Assembly: GCA_001942045.1 (NCBI GenBank)
Contig: MSTD01000013.1
Location: 1-64,000, forward strand
Origin: Mycolicibacterium porcinum
GTDB taxonomy: Bacteria; Actinomycetota; Actinomycetes; Mycobacteriales; Mycobacteriaceae
Direction: 5' to 3'
Length of the DNA stretch: 64,000 nucleotides
This document shows, piece after piece, positions 1-9,824 of this stretch; position 1 is the stretch's first letter, and every line of letters begins with the position of its first letter. The position numbers were made by a program, and so were the translations under genes. Below the pieces are notes generated by a model. That model ran no database searches. It saw only the letters and a list, made by a program, of their open reading frames with translations, and had not been told where the DNA came from.

Positions 1-179
1 ACCCCCGGCAGCGCGTCGAGGACCTCGACGCGCTGCCGGGGGTCGGCCCGGTGACCGCCGAGGCGATATTGGCCTGGCGGACCGCGCACGGCCGGTTCGA
101 CAGCGTCGACCAGCTCGGCGACGTCGACGGGATCGGGCCGGCGCGGCTGGAGAAACTGCGTGAGCTGGTCCGGGCGTGA
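1..179 (+). CDS. comEA: ComEA-like DNA-binding protein, C-terminal part (5' end outside window)
   Basis: Only the last 59 codons are present; the frame is open from base 3 to the TGA at 177-179. The fragment carries two helix-hairpin-helix motifs: LPGVGPVTAEAI followed by a WR..GRF linker, then DGIGPARLEKL. This is the usual C-terminal DNA-binding region of ComEA, which binds incoming double-stranded DNA outside the membrane in competent bacteria. The stop overlaps the GTG start of comEC by 20 bases, so the two are translationally coupled. In mycobacteria natural competence is not established, so the physiological role is uncertain. Confidence 0.85.
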   Translation, partial: PRQRVEDLDALPGVGPVTAEAILAWRTAHGRFDSVDQLGDVDGIGPARLEKLRELVRA

Positions 180-1752
180 CCGTCAGGACAGCGCCGGCGC
201 CGACGGCTCGATCGGCGAGGCCTGGGCCGAGGGGCAGCCCCTGGATCTGCGGATCGTCCCTGCGGCCCTGACCGCGTGGTCGGTGTCGGCATCCGGCATC
301 GTCTGGCATCCCGTTGCCGCGGTGATCGTGGGGCTCGGCGCCGTGGGGTTGACCTGGCTGGTCGCGCGACGGGGTGCCCTGCCTGACGCGGCGGACCGCC
401 CGCCGATCGCGGCCGCGGTGCTGGCCGTCGCGGCCGTGGCCGCCGGGTTCGCGATGGCGGTCGCGCTGCGGGTACACCAGGTCGAGCATCATCCGATCGG
501 TCGGCTCTACGGCGGCGCCGCGACGGTGGTGGTGGTTCCCGGGGAGACGCTGCGGCCGATCAAGGGCGGTCGGTTGATGTTCCGCGCCGCGTTGCGTGAG
601 GTCGATCGGGTTCCGATGTCGGGTCGGGTCCTGGTGTTCGCCTCGTCGTCGTTCGGCCGGGCCGGTCCCGGGACACCGGTGCGCTTTCGTGCCACGGTGA
701 ACCGCCCGGACCGCAAGGACCTGAGTGCCGCCGTGCTGGCGGCATCGGGTCAGCCGTCGCTGGGGGAGGCCTCGGCGGTGCAACGGGTTGCGGCCCAGAT
801 CCGTTCGCGCTTCGCCGAATCGGCGCGCGCGGTGCTGCCCGCGGACCAGGCCGCGATGTTGCCTGCCCTGGTGCTCGGTGACACCTCGGCGGTCAGCGGT
901 ACCACCACCGCCCAGTTCCGTACCGCAGGTCTGACTCATCTCACCGCCGTGTCGGGGGCGAACGTGACGATCGTCTGTGGCGCGCTGTTGTTGACTGCCG
1001 TGCTGGTGGGGCCACGGGTGGCGGTGCTGCTGGCCGGCGCCGGGCTGGTCGGCTTCGTCATCGTGGTGCAGCCCTCGGCGAGCGTGCTGCGGGCCGCGCT
1101 GATGGGGGCGGTGACGCTGCTGGCGGTGTTGACCCACCGGCGGCGGCAGGCGGTGCCTGCACTGGCCGCCAGCGTGATCGCGTTGATGATCGCCGCGCCC
1201 GAACTCGCGGTCGATGTCGGGTTCGCGTTGTCGGTGTGCGCCACGGCGGGCATCGTCGTCCTCGCGCCGACGTGGGCGGGCCGGCTGCAGGACCGGGGTT
1301 GGCCGCGCCCGGTGGCGGCGGCGGTCAGCGTCGCGGTGGTGGCTCAGTTGGTCACCGCCCCGTTGGTGGCCGGGGTCTCGGGAACTGTCAGCCTGGTGGC
1401 GGTGGCCGCCAATCTCGCAGTGGCGGCCTTGATTCCACCGATCACGATCCTGGGCACGGCGGCCGCGGTGGGTGCGGCTATCTGGCCTGGCGGGGCGCAG
1501 CTGCTGATCCGGTTCACCGGTCCCGAGCTGTGGTGGCTGTTGTCGGTGGCACGGTGGGCTTCGACGCTGCCCGCGGCCGCGCTGCCGTCGCCCTCGGGGC
1601 TGGCCGGTGTGGTGTCGGTAGCCCTGGGCGGTGTGGCGTTGACAGTGCTGTGGCGGCTGCGCTGGGTGCGTCGCGGACTGGCCGTGTCGGTGTTCGGCCT
1701 GCTCGCCTGGGCGCTGGCGGGCCACGTGGTCGGAGCTGTCGGGTCGGCGTGA
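160..1752 (+). CDS. comEC: ComEC/Rec2-family DNA uptake channel protein
   Basis: A 530-residue polytopic membrane protein with many hydrophobic segments. The competence-domain signature [12 protein letters not shown] is near residues 259-270. ComEC forms the inner-membrane channel through which one DNA strand enters. This version is shorter than the roughly 750-residue Firmicutes protein and ends soon after the competence domain, so the C-terminal metallo-beta-lactamase domain is missing, as in other mycobacterial copies. The GTG start at 160 overlaps comEA; a later start is possible because the first 30 residues are polar and low in complexity. holA follows after 13 bases, so the three genes form one unit. 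Confidence 0.85.
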   Translation: MSWSGRDRQDSAGADGSIGEAWAEGQPLDLRIVPAALTAWSVSASGIVWHPVAAVIVGLGAVGLTWLVARRGALPDAADRPPIAAAVLAVAAVAAGFAMAVALRVHQVEHHPIGRLYGGAATVVVVPGETLRPIKGGRLMFRAALREVDRVPMSGRVLVFASSSFGRAGPGTPVRFRATVNRPDRKDLSAAVLAASGQPSLGEASAVQRVAAQIRSRFAESARAVLPADQAAMLPALVLGDTSAVSGTTTAQFRTAGLTHLTAVSGANVTIVCGALLLTAVLVGPRVAVLLAGAGLVGFVIVVQPSASVLRAALMGAVTLLAVLTHRRRQAVPALAASVIALMIAAPELAVDVGFALSVCATAGIVVLAPTWAGRLQDRGWPRPVAAAVSVAVVAQLVTAPLVAGVSGTVSLVAVAANLAVAALIPPITILGTAAAVGAAIWPGGAQLLIRFTGPELWWLLSVARWASTLPAAALPSPSGLAGVVSVALGGVALTVLWRLRWVRRGLAVSVFGLLAWALAGHVVGAVGSA

Positions 1753-1765
1753 CACGATCATCGGT

Positions 1766-2728
1766 GTGAGTGAACAGATCGACGGTCTGCACCTGGTTCT
1801 GGGCGATGAGGAACTGCTGGTCGAACGTGCGGTCGGGACGGTGTTGCGGGCGCTGCGCCGGCAGGCCGGGTCCGATGACGTCCCGGTGGACCGGATGCGG
1901 GCCGGCGAGGTCAGCACCAGCGAGCTCGCCGAGCTGCTGAGCCCGTCGCTGTTCGCCGAGGAACGCATGGTGGTCCTGGAGGCCGCCGCGGAAGCGGGCA
2001 AGGATGCCGTGGCCCTGATCGCCTCGGCCGCAGCCGATCTGCCGCCGGGCACCGTGCTGGTTGTCATCCATTCCGGTGGCGGGCGGGCCAAGGCGTTGGC
2101 CGATCAGCTGAAAAAGCTTGGCGCACACGTGCATCCGTGCGCCAAGATCACCAAGCCGGCCGAGCGTGCGGATTTCGTGCGGGCCGAGTTCCGCGCACTG
2201 CGAGTCAAGGTGTCCGACGACACCGTGACGGCGGTGCTCGACGCGGTCGGATCGAACATCCGCGAGCTCGCCGCGGTGTGTTCACAGTTGGTGGCCGACA
2301 CCGCCGGGCAGGTCGACGCGGTCGCGGTACGCCGCTATCACAGCGGCAAGGCCGAGGTGAAGGGCTTCGACATCGCCGACAAGGCGGTCACCGGGGATGT
2401 CGCGGGGGCCGCCGAGGCGTTGCGGTGGGCGATGCTGGCCGGTGAGCCGCAGGTGGTGTTGGCCGATGCGCTGGCCGAGGCGGTGCACACGATCGCCCGG
2501 GTGGGCCCGCTGTCGGGAGATCCGTACCGGCTGGCCGGTGAGTTGGGGATGCCGCCGTGGCGGGTGCAGAAGGCACAGAAGCAGGCGCGTCGATGGTCGC
2601 GCGACTCGGTGGCCGAGGCGATGCGGGTGGTCGCGGCCCTCAACGCAGACGTAAAGGGCGCAGCGGCAGATGCCGACTACGCCCTTGAAACAGCGGTACG
2701 CCGGGTGGCGGAACTCGCCACCCGGTGA
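1766..2728 (+). CDS. holA: DNA polymerase III subunit delta
   Basis: A 320-residue protein that begins [15 protein letters not shown], the typical N-terminus of HolA. HolA is the clamp-loader subunit that opens the beta sliding clamp. The middle contains the AAA+-like region with FVRAEFRAL and [13 protein letters not shown], and the C-terminal helical collar ends [13 protein letters not shown]. Length matches the family (about 310-340 residues). It starts with GTG 13 bases after comEC and faces rpsT convergently, with 21 bases between the stops. Confidence 0.93.
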   Translation: MSEQIDGLHLVLGDEELLVERAVGTVLRALRRQAGSDDVPVDRMRAGEVSTSELAELLSPSLFAEERMVVLEAAAEAGKDAVALIASAAADLPPGTVLVVIHSGGGRAKALADQLKKLGAHVHPCAKITKPAERADFVRAEFRALRVKVSDDTVTAVLDAVGSNIRELAAVCSQLVADTAGQVDAVAVRRYHSGKAEVKGFDIADKAVTGDVAGAAEALRWAMLAGEPQVVLADALAEAVHTIARVGPLSGDPYRLAGELGMPPWRVQKAQKQARRWSRDSVAEAMRVVAALNADVKGAAADADYALETAVRRVAELATR

Positions 2729-2749
2729 ACCGGGAAAACTAGCGGAGGC

Positions 2750-3010
2750 TCAGAGCTTGTTGAGCGCCAGGGCCAGGGCCGACTTCTTGTTGGCGGCCTG
2801 GTTGGCGTGGATGACGCCCTTGCTGGCAGCCTTGTCGAGCTTGCGGCTGGTCGACACCAGCAACTCGGCGGCCTTGTCCTTCTCGCCCGCCTCGACGGCC
2901 TCGCGGAAGCTACGCACAGCCGTACGCAGCGACGACTTCACGGACTGGTTACGCAGCCGACGACGCTCGTTGGTGAGGATGCGCTTTTCCTGCGACTTGA
3001 TGTTGGCCAC
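2750..3010 (-). CDS. rpsT: 30S ribosomal protein S20
   Basis: An 86-residue basic protein with the S20 N-terminus [10 protein letters not shown] and a C-terminal helix ending [12 protein letters not shown]20 binds the 5' domain of 16S rRNA early in 30S assembly. The GTG start at 3010 is chosen over longer upstream in-frame sequence because the preceding 18 residues do not belong to S20. A GAAGGAA ribosome-binding sequence lies about 8 bases upstream. Confidence 0.97.
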   Translation of the reverse strand: MANIKSQEKRILTNERRRLRNQSVKSSLRTAVRSFREAVEAGEKDKAAELLVSTSRKLDKAASKGVIHANQAANKKSALALALNKL

Positions 3011-3247
3011 GTAAAAATTCCTTCGTAGTTCTCTAGCTGGGGTTACCGAAGTCTGGGTGCGCACACCCGCACTGCGGGCAGCGACTGTTCAGGGTACCAG
3101 CGAGGCGTCTGAACTCCCAAAGTGGCGCAGCCCGAACGCCGGGTGCGCGGGCCCCGTCTCCCCACTCTAATACCACCTCAATCGCCCTTTGGCCTGCCGA
3201 AATGGGCTGGGTCATTGACCCGGCGAAACCCGGCCGGGTGCGGCAGC

Positions 3248-4909
3248 ATGTGGAGGGTGAGCCTGCGAACTGTCCGTACCCAAGGAGCCGAGTCGAACGG
3301 GTCCAGGCCGGCCGGCCAGCGTGCCGCGTCGGCGCGACGCGTCAAACATCAGGGCATCTTCGACGGCTACAACCGGCTGGGCCGGTACTCGGCGGCGTTC
3401 GACGAGATGTTCGACGCCGCCGGCAACGTCCGCGGCCCGTACAAGGGCATCTTTGCCGAGCTTGCTCCGTCGGATGCCTCCGAGCTGCAGTCGCGCTCGG
3501 AGGCGCTGGGCCGGGCGTTCATCGATCAGGGCATCACGTTCTCGCTGTCCGGCCAGGAGCGGCCGTTCCCGCTCGACCTGGTGCCGCGGGTGATCTCGGC
3601 GGCCGAGTGGTCGCGGCTGGAACGCGGCATCACCCAGCGGGTCAAAGCGCTGGAGATGTACCTCGACGACATCTACGGCGAGCAGGAGATCCTGCGCGAC
3701 GGTGTGATCCCGCGCCGGCTGGTCACCTCGTGCGAGCACTTCCACCGCGAGGCCGCGGGCATCGTGCCGCCCAACGGGGTGCGTATCCACGTCGCCGGCA
3801 TCGACCTGATCCGCGACGACAAGGGTGACTTCCGGGTGCTGGAGGACAATCTGCGATCGCCGTCGGGAGTGTCCTATGTGATGGAGAACCGGCGCACCAT
3901 GGCACGCGTCTTCCCCAACCTGTTCGCCACCCATCGCGTCCGCGCCGTCGGCGACTACTCGTCGCACCTGCTGCGTGCGCTGCGCAATGCCGCGCCCACC
4001 AACGTGGCCGATCCGACCGTCGTGGTGCTCACGCCAGGGGTCTACAACTCGGCCTACTTCGAGCACTCGCTGCTGGCCCGGCAGATGGGGGTCGAGCTGG
4101 TCGAGGGCCGCGACCTGTTCTGCCGCGACAACGCCGTCTACATGCGCACCACCGAAGGCGAACGTCAGGTCGACGTGATCTACCGCCGTATCGACGACAC
4201 CTTCCTGGACCCGATGCAGTTCCGGCCGGACTCGGTGCTCGGAGTGGCCGGGCTGCTCAACGCCGCCCGCGCGGGCAACGTGGTGATCTCCAGTGCGGTG
4301 GGCAACGGAGTCGGTGACGACAAGCTGGTCTACACCTATGTGCCGACCATCATCGAGTACTACCTGGGCGAGAAGCCGATCCTGGCCAACGTGGACACCT
4401 TCCGCTGTTGGTTGGACGCCGAACGCGAGGAGGTGCTCGACCGGATCGACGAACTCGTCATCAAACCGGTCGAGGGGTCGGGCGGCTACGGCATCGTGTT
4501 CGGCCCGGACTCCTCGGAGAAGGAGTTGGCCGCGATCGCCAAGAAGATCCGGGCCGATCCGCGCGGGTGGATCGCCCAGCCGGTGATGCAGCTGTCCACG
4601 GTCCCCACCCAGATCGGCAACAAGCTGGCGCCCCGGCACGTCGATCTGCGCCCGTTCGCCGTCAACGACGGCAATGACGTCTGGGTGCTGCCCGGTGGGC
4701 TGACCCGGGTGGCGCTTCCGGAGGGGTCCCTGGTGGTCAACTCCAGCCAGGGTGGCGGTTCGAAGGACACCTGGGTGCTGGCGTCACGGACGTCGGCGGC
4801 CGACCGTGAGCTGGCCGCGGCCGAGGTGGTGCGGTCGCTGCCCAGGTCCGCCAAGGGGCCCAAAGGCAGTGGCGCCCCGGATGGTTCGTCGTCCCAACAA
4901 CAGCAGTAG
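3248..4909 (+). CDS. Circularly permuted type 2 ATP-grasp protein (Rv2411c-like)
   Basis: A roughly 553-residue protein of the family formerly called DUF404/DUF407. Recognisable blocks are GIFDGYNRLGRYSAAFDEMF at the start, HVAGIDLIRDDKGDFRVLEDN and the DEL-VIKPVEGSGGYGIVFGP ATP-binding segment. ATP-grasp enzymes join carboxylates to amines, but the substrate of this family is not known. It is followed by an alpha-E protein and a transglutaminase-like protein, the conserved trio that often occurs together and suggests a peptide or amide modification system. The start is ambiguous: ATG 3248 or GTG 3257, both giving about 550 residues, the length known for Rv2411c. The C-terminus is rich in Ser, Gly and Gln. 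Confidence 0.88.
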   Translation: MWRVSLRTVRTQGAESNGSRPAGQRAASARRVKHQGIFDGYNRLGRYSAAFDEMFDAAGNVRGPYKGIFAELAPSDASELQSRSEALGRAFIDQGITFSLSGQERPFPLDLVPRVISAAEWSRLERGITQRVKALEMYLDDIYGEQEILRDGVIPRRLVTSCEHFHREAAGIVPPNGVRIHVAGIDLIRDDKGDFRVLEDNLRSPSGVSYVMENRRTMARVFPNLFATHRVRAVGDYSSHLLRALRNAAPTNVADPTVVVLTPGVYNSAYFEHSLLARQMGVELVEGRDLFCRDNAVYMRTTEGERQVDVIYRRIDDTFLDPMQFRPDSVLGVAGLLNAARAGNVVISSAVGNGVGDDKLVYTYVPTIIEYYLGEKPILANVDTFRCWLDAEREEVLDRIDELVIKPVEGSGGYGIVFGPDSSEKELAAIAKKIRADPRGWIAQPVMQLSTVPTQIGNKLAPRHVDLRPFAVNDGNDVWVLPGGLTRVALPEGSLVVNSSQGGGSKDTWVLASRTSAADRELAAAEVVRSLPRSAKGPKGSGAPDGSSSQQQQ

Positions 4910-4922
4910 GGGGTGGGAGTAG

Positions 4923-5897
4923 ATGCTGGCGCGCAATGCCGAGTCGTTGTACTGGATCGGACGTTATGTGGAACGGGCCGACGACACCGCACGCATTCTC
5001 GATGTCACGGTGCATCAGCTGTTGGAGGATTCCAGCGTCGACCCGGACGTCGCCTCCCGCACGCTGCTGCGGGTGCTCGGTATCGAACCGCCTGCGCAAC
5101 CCCTGGACGTGTGGTCGTTGACCGACATCGTGGCGTTCAGCCGGGACAGCGGCGGCAATTCGATCGTCGACTCGATCTCGTCGGCGCGCGAGAACGCCCG
5201 CGGCGCCCGAGAGGTCACCTCGACGGAGATCTGGGAGTGCCTCAACACCACCTACAACGCGCTGGCCGAGCGTGAGCGTGCGGCCAAACGTCTCGGTCCC
5301 CACGAGTTTCTGTCGTATGTGGAGGGGCGCGCGGCGATGTTCGCCGGGCTGGCCGATTCGACGTTGAGCCGCGACGACGGCTACCGGTTCATGGTTCTGG
5401 GCCGCGCGATCGAGCGCGTCGACATGACGGTTCGCCTGCTGCTGTCGCGGGTGGGGGACAGCGGGTCGTCGCCGGCGTGGGTCACGCTGTTGCGCTCGGC
5501 CGGTGCCCATGACACCTATCTGCGCACCTATCGCGGTGTGCTCGACGCCGGCCGGGTGGTCGAGTTCATGTTGCTGGACCGATTGTTCCCGCGGTCGATC
5601 TTCTACTCGCTGCGGTTGGCCGAACACAGTCTCGACGAGTTGCTCAACCGGCCGCACAGCCGGCTGGGGGCCACCGCGGAGGCACAGCGGCTGCTGGGCC
5701 GGGCCCGCAGCGAGTTGGAGTTCCTGCAGCCCGGTGCGCTGCTCGAATCCCTGGACGGCCGCCTGGCCGGGTTGCAGAAGACCTGCCGTGATGTGGGAGA
5801 AGCGTTGGCGCTGCAGTACTTCCACTCCGCTCCGTGGGTGGCATGGACGGACGCTGGCCGTAGCGACGTGGTGGTGATCGAGGAGGGCGAGGTCTAG
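4923..5897 (+). CDS. Alpha-E domain protein (Rv2410c-like)
   Basis: A 324-residue, mainly helical protein with the hallmark N-terminus MLARNAESLYWIGRYVERAD of the alpha-E family (formerly DUF403). A second conserved block is DRLFPRSIFYSLRLAE. The biochemical role is unknown; the family nearly always accompanies the circularly permuted ATP-grasp protein, which lies 13 bases upstream here. The downstream transglutaminase starts immediately after the TAG stop, so the three genes are co-translated. Confidence 0.88.
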   Translation: MLARNAESLYWIGRYVERADDTARILDVTVHQLLEDSSVDPDVASRTLLRVLGIEPPAQPLDVWSLTDIVAFSRDSGGNSIVDSISSARENARGAREVTSTEIWECLNTTYNALAERERAAKRLGPHEFLSYVEGRAAMFAGLADSTLSRDDGYRFMVLGRAIERVDMTVRLLLSRVGDSGSSPAWVTLLRSAGAHDTYLRTYRGVLDAGRVVEFMLLDRLFPRSIFYSLRLAEHSLDELLNRPHSRLGATAEAQRLLGRARSELEFLQPGALLESLDGRLAGLQKTCRDVGEALALQYFHSAPWVAWTDAGRSDVVVIEEGEV

Positions 5898-6737
5898 ATG
5901 TGGCGACTACGGGTGGTGCACTCCACGGGATATGCCTACAAGTCGGCGGTGACCGCGTCCTTCAACGAGGCCCGGCTGACCCCGCGTTCCGATTCGCGTC
6001 AGAACGTGATCCTCAACCGGGTCGAGACCATTCCGGCCACCAGGTCCTATCGGTACGTCGACTACTGGGGCACGGCGGTGACGGCATTCGACCTGCACGC
6101 CCCGCACACCGAGTTGGAGGTCTCGGGGTCCTCGGTGGTCGAGACCGAGGTCGCCGAGAAACCCGAGGAGTTCGTGAATTGGGATGATCTGCGCTCGGAG
6201 GCCGTGATCGACCGGTTCGACGAGGTGCTCAGCCCGACGCACTACACCCCGCGCAGTAAGCGCATCGCGCGGGTGGGGCAGCGGATCGCCAAGGAACACG
6301 ACCCGTTCGAAGCGGTGACGGCCGTGGCGCAGTGGGTGCGCAGCGAGCTGGACTACGTACCGGGGACCACCGGGGTCCACTCGTCCGGTCTGGACGCCCT
6401 GCGGGAAGGCAAGGGCGTGTGTCAGGATTTCGCCCACCTCTCGCTGATCATGTTGCGGTCCATGGGGATTCCGGCCCGGTACGTGTCGGGCTACCTGCAT
6501 CCGTCGCGCGAGGCGGAGGTGGGGGACACGATCGACGGGCAGAGCCACGCCTGGATTCAGGCGTGGGCCGGTGGCTGGTGGCACTACGACCCGACCAACG
6601 ACAGTGAGATCACGGAGCAGTACGTCAGCGTCGGTGTGGGCCGGGACTACTCAGATGTGGCCCCGCTCAAAGGAATCTACTCGGGCGAGGGGTCGACGGA
6701 TCTCGACGTGGTCGTGGAGGTCACCCGATTGGCTTGA
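5898..6737 (+). CDS. Transglutaminase-like cysteine protease/amidase (Rv2409c-like)
   Basis: A 279-residue protein with an N-terminal beta domain beginning MWRLRVVHSTGYAY, typical of bacterial transglutaminase-like proteins. The Cys-His-Asp triad is visible: GKGVCQDFAHL (Cys), SHAWIQAW (His) and HYDPTND (Asp). Such proteins hydrolyse or transfer amide bonds. The ATG directly abuts the stop of the alpha-E gene. Its 3' end overlaps the convergent MarR gene by 17 bases. In this conserved trio it may cleave the amide bond made by the ATP-grasp partner; that is inference. Confidence 0.88.
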   Translation: MWRLRVVHSTGYAYKSAVTASFNEARLTPRSDSRQNVILNRVETIPATRSYRYVDYWGTAVTAFDLHAPHTELEVSGSSVVETEVAEKPEEFVNWDDLRSEAVIDRFDEVLSPTHYTPRSKRIARVGQRIAKEHDPFEAVTAVAQWVRSELDYVPGTTGVHSSGLDALREGKGVCQDFAHLSLIMLRSMGIPARYVSGYLHPSREAEVGDTIDGQSHAWIQAWAGGWWHYDPTNDSEITEQYVSVGVGRDYSDVAPLKGIYSGEGSTDLDVVVEVTRLA

Positions 6738-7218
6738 CGCGGCGGCCTGCGGTGCGTCCCAGGTTGCGAAAGCCGGGGTGCACGTGCGGTGTCAGCCCCT
6801 GGTGGTCGGCGACCTTCTGCAGCAACGCGCGTAACTCGTCGCGTTGTCCGGCGTCGAGCCCGGCGGTCATGCCGTCATCGTGGCGGCGCGCGAGTTCTCC
6901 GATGCGGCGGAGCGCCTTCTTACCTGCCGTGCTGAGGAACAACGCGTGCAGGCGGCGGTCGTCGGGGTTGCGGCGGCGCTCGACGTAGCCGCGGTCCTCC
7001 AGGTCGTCGACATAACTGACGACGCGACTCGGCAGCAGGCCGAGCTGGGTGCTCAGGGACTGCTGGCTGAGCCCGGGCTGGGCACCGATGGCGCGCAGGA
7101 TCCCGGCGTGCGGCGGGGTAAGCTCCAGCGTCGCCATCTGTTCGGCGAACTGCGTCGCGGCCCGGTGTCCGAGCTGTGCCAACAGGAATGCCACGGTGTC
7201 AGGCCGACCGTTCTCCAC
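6721..7218 (-). CDS. MarR-family transcriptional regulator
   Basis: A 165-residue winged-helix protein. The recognition region is GLSQQSLSTQLGLLPSRVVS and the wing contains RGYVERRRNPDDRR, the best-conserved MarR signature. MarR proteins are dimers that usually repress a divergent gene and release DNA on binding a small ligand. The GTG at 7218 is preferred because TACGGT lies 6 bases upstream and would give a leaderless transcript; a TTG at 7224 is also in frame. The divergent gene at 7306 and the palindrome over its start codon are the likely target. Confidence 0.88.
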   Translation of the reverse strand: MENGRPDTVAFLLAQLGHRAATQFAEQMATLELTPPHAGILRAIGAQPGLSQQSLSTQLGLLPSRVVSYVDDLEDRGYVERRRNPDDRRLHALFLSTAGKKALRRIGELARRHDDGMTAGLDAGQRDELRALLQKVADHQGLTPHVHPGFRNLGRTAGRRVKPIG

Positions 7219-7224
7219 GGTCAA

Positions 7225-7230
7225 ACCGTA
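7225..7230 (-). promoter_or_regulatory. Putative leaderless -10 element of the marR gene
   Basis: TACGGT on the minus strand fits TANNNT and ends 6 bases before the GTG codon at 7218. No Shine-Dalgarno sequence is visible. The arrangement fits the common mycobacterial leaderless transcript. Confidence 0.45.
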
Positions 7231-7240
7231 TCACGGCGAA

Positions 7241-7314
7241 ATCATTCAAAAACCAAAACATTCAAGAGGTTGAGTTCGGTGGCGGCCGGGCATATCGTTC
7301 AAAGTATGAACGAT
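7241..7314. promoter_or_regulatory. Probable MarR operator region between divergent genes
   Basis: The intergenic region has repeated ATTCAA-type boxes: ATCATTCAAA at 7241-7250 and ACATTCAAG at 7258-7266. A perfect inverted repeat follows, ATCGTTC at 7294-7300 and GAACGAT at 7308-7314, separated by seven bases. The right arm covers the ATG (7306-7308) of the membrane-protein gene, so a bound MarR dimer would block both transcription and translation. The assignment to the adjacent MarR protein is inferred from position. Confidence 0.55.
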
Positions 7315-8013
7315 TCATTGGGAGATCGAATTCTCACCGATCGGCCGACCGGAAGGCAGGGTGGGCCGCCGTTGGCCCCGGTGGCGGCGGTATCCCTGAC
7401 GCTGCTTCTGGTCGGGCTCGCCGTCGCTGTTGCCCTCGGCGGGGTGATGCCGCTGCCATACGGCGACGCCGCCGCGGTGATCGCATACCTTCAGGACCGG
7501 CACTCCGCCGTACAGGCTGCCGCGGTGGGCACGTTCGCCGCATCGGTGCCGCTGGCGATCTACGCCGCGACCGTCAGCACCCGGCTGCGGCAGCTCGGGG
7601 TGACGGCGCCCGGCGCGACGATCGCCCTGGCCGGCGGCATTCTGGCAGCCGGATCACTGGCGCTGTCCGGGTTGATCTGCTGGACGATGTCTCGGGCCGA
7701 GGTGGTGGTCGACGACGGTCTGATCCGGGCGCTGTACTACCTGGTGTTCCTCACCGGCGGGGTCGGGCACATCGTCGCGCTCGGGTTGTTGCTCGCCGGG
7801 ATCGCGGTGCCGGGCCTGATCCTCGGGCTGTTGCCGCGGTCGGTGGCGTGGGCCGGCCTGGCGATCGCCGCACTGGCCGAACTGGCCACGTTGGTGTTGA
7901 TCTGGCCGGAATTGGCGGTGATCCTGCCGATCGCGCGATTCACCGGGCTCGTCTGGCTCATCGTCGCGGGCGCCCTCCTGCCGGCGCGCCGACACGCTCG
8001 GAACCGGTCATGA
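7306..8013 (+). CDS. Multi-pass membrane protein, DUF4386-like
   Basis: A 235-residue protein with about six hydrophobic segments: VAAVSLTLLLVGLAVAV, an AAVGTFAASVPLAIYAATV segment, LAGGILAAGSLALSGLI, YYLVFLTGGVGHIVALGLLLAG, and two C-terminal helices. The arrangement resembles DUF4386 family proteins, whose function is unknown. No catalytic motif is evident. It is divergent from marR and overlaps the next LLM-family gene by four bases (ATGA), so it is probably repressed by MarR together with that enzyme. Confidence 0.7.
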   Translation: MNDSLGDRILTDRPTGRQGGPPLAPVAAVSLTLLLVGLAVAVALGGVMPLPYGDAAAVIAYLQDRHSAVQAAAVGTFAASVPLAIYAATVSTRLRQLGVTAPGATIALAGGILAAGSLALSGLICWTMSRAEVVVDDGLIRALYYLVFLTGGVGHIVALGLLLAGIAVPGLILGLLPRSVAWAGLAIAALAELATLVLIWPELAVILPIARFTGLVWLIVAGALLPARRHARNRS

Positions 8014-8891
8014 AGCTCAGCGTGAGCGTCACGAACTATTCGTGGCCGGAGCCGATTCACCAGCGGTTGGCCTCGCTGGCAAGCTTTCTCGACGGCACCG
8101 CCGTCGACACCCTGTGGGTGCCCGATCACCTGGTCCAGGCCGATCCGGCCAGCGCCCTCGATGAGCCGATGCTGGAGGCCTACACCGCGCTCGGGTACCT
8201 CGCCGCGGCGACGAGCCGAATTCGGTTGGGCACCTTGGTCACCGCGGCTACCTTCCGCGCACCCGCGTTGCTGGTCAAAGCCGTCACCACGCTCGACGTC
8301 CTCTCCGACGGCCGTGCCTGGCTCGGGCTCGGTGCGGGTTACAACGCGGCCGAGGCGAGCGCGATGGGCTTGTTCCTGCCCGGCACCGCGGAACGGTTCG
8401 AGCGGATGGCCGAGCTTCTGCAGCTGGCGCGCCACATGTGGCGAGGGGACGAATCCGCTTTCCTGGGGCGGCATTTGACCCTGCAGCAGCCCATCGGCAG
8501 TCCCCGCCCGGTCACCGCGCCGCATCCTCCGGTGTTGATCGGCGGCACCGGCGAGCGGCGCACGCTACGGCTCGTCGCGCAGTACGGCGACGCCTGCAAC
8601 CTGTTCGACGTACCCGACGGCGGCGCCGCGATCCGCAGACAGCTCGACGTTCTCGAGCGACACTGCGCTGCGGTCGGACGGCCGGCCGACGAGATCGAAC
8701 GCACCGTGACCACGGCGCTCCACGACGGGGAGTCGCCTGACGCGCTCGTGGGGCGGTGCCACACACTGGCCGATCTCGGCATCCATCATGTTGTGCTGAT
8801 CGTCCGCGGCCGGCCTTGGGCCGCTTCGGATCTCGACATCGCCGCGGCGGCGGCCGATCAGCTGCGCGATCGAGTGCACACCCCGGGATGA
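8010..8891 (+). CDS. LLM-class flavin/F420-dependent oxidoreductase
   Basis: A 293-residue TIM-barrel protein of the luciferase-like monooxygenase superfamily. Typical blocks are [48 protein letters not shown] and [25 protein letters not shown]. In mycobacteria most proteins of this subgroup use coenzyme F420. The substrate cannot be read from the sequence. The ATG overlaps the membrane-protein stop, indicating one operon under MarR control. The 3' end overlaps the convergent RNase Z-like gene by 34 bases. Confidence 0.85.
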   Translation: MKLSVSVTNYSWPEPIHQRLASLASFLDGTAVDTLWVPDHLVQADPASALDEPMLEAYTALGYLAAATSRIRLGTLVTAATFRAPALLVKAVTTLDVLSDGRAWLGLGAGYNAAEASAMGLFLPGTAERFERMAELLQLARHMWRGDESAFLGRHLTLQQPIGSPRPVTAPHPPVLIGGTGERRTLRLVAQYGDACNLFDVPDGGAAIRRQLDVLERHCAAVGRPADEIERTVTTALHDGESPDALVGRCHTLADLGIHHVVLIVRGRPWAASDLDIAAAAADQLRDRVHTPG

Positions 8892-9718
8892 ACCTCGACC
8901 CGGTGCAGGTCGTCACCCAGCTCGATCTGGCGGTCGAACACCGAGGCGGCCAGTGCGCGCCAGTCGTCCTCGGTGCCGGCGGCGATCCCGGGCACGTAGT
9001 GGGTCAGGATCAGGATTCCGACGCCGGCGCGGGTGGCGGTGGCCGCCGCCTCCTGCACCGACGAGTGATAGTCGCAGATGTCGCGGATCCGTTGCTGCGG
9101 AAGTAGATCGATCAGATCCTTGCGAATCGCCGTGTGCACCAAGGCACCCGCTCCGTCGGCCAGCGCATCGAGGCTCGGGCACGGCACGGTGTCCCCGGCC
9201 GCCACCACCGAGGCCCCGCTGTGTTCGATCCGGAACGCGATCGTCGGTGTCACCGGCCGGTGATCGGTAGGGGCGACCCGGACCTGCACACCGCCGCGGT
9301 GCCACACCACGCCGTCGATGTATTCGTGAACCTCCACCTGCGGTGGGCCGGTGAGATCGCCGTGGTGGGCGATGCGGTAGCCGATGTCGTGTCCGAAGGC
9401 GCCCAGCGTCGCCTCGACCACGTCGGCGGTCCCTGGCGGACCGATGATCGGCAAGGGAGGCGCGTCCGGCGTGAACGTGCTCACCCAGCGGGTGATGATC
9501 ACGTCACCCAGATCGGCGATGTGATCGCTGTGCAGGTGGGTCAGCAGGAGTGCACTGAGTTGGTTGGCACCCGAGCCGGCCGCGGCGAGGCGCTGCAGCA
9601 CCCCGCGGCCACAGTCGATGAGAAACATCTGATCGCCCGCCCGCACCAGGGTGGACGGTCCGGCCCGCTCCGGGTCGGGGATCGGGCTACCGGTGCCGAG
9701 CAGCGTGACCTCGATCAT
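8858..9718 (-). CDS. Metallo-beta-lactamase fold hydrolase, RNase Z-like (Rv2407-like)
   Basis: A 286-residue protein starting [16 protein letters not shown], as in RNase Z/ElaC proteins. The zinc motif HLHSDH occupies residues 61-66; further ligands appear in APTDHRPV and ICDYHSS. RNase Z removes the 3' trailer of tRNA precursors. Annotated homologues of Rv2407 are often called ribonuclease Z, but some members of this group are arylsulfatase or phosphodiesterase enzymes, so the substrate is uncertain. Confidence 0.82.
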   Translation of the reverse strand: MIEVTLLGTGSPIPDPERAGPSTLVRAGDQMFLIDCGRGVLQRLAAAGSGANQLSALLLTHLHSDHIADLGDVIITRWVSTFTPDAPPLPIIGPPGTADVVEATLGAFGHDIGYRIAHHGDLTGPPQVEVHEYIDGVVWHRGGVQVRVAPTDHRPVTPTIAFRIEHSGASVVAAGDTVPCPSLDALADGAGALVHTAIRKDLIDLLPQQRIRDICDYHSSVQEAAATATRAGVGILILTHYVPGIAAGTEDDWRALAASVFDRQIELGDDLHRVEVHPGVCTRSRS

Positions 9719-9784
9719 GGCCCCATTCCTACTCCGTCCCCGCCCAACCAGGCGTGGCTTCTTTCGTACTGGCCGACACCGACC

Positions 9785-9790
9785 TAGATT
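9785..9790 (+). promoter_or_regulatory. Putative -10 element of the CBS-domain gene
   Basis: TAGATT fits TANNNT and lies 34 bases before the ATG at 9825. The mRNA would carry a short leader containing CGGAGG, a good ribosome-binding site. Confidence 0.4.
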
Positions 9791-9824
9791 GGTGTGTGAG
9801 GTGGATCACGATCGGAGGCTGCCG

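Noticed and set aside
3212-4639. 475-codon minus-strand open frame opposite the ATP-grasp gene
   Set aside because: No domain, composition of a shadow frame, and the plus-strand protein is well conserved.
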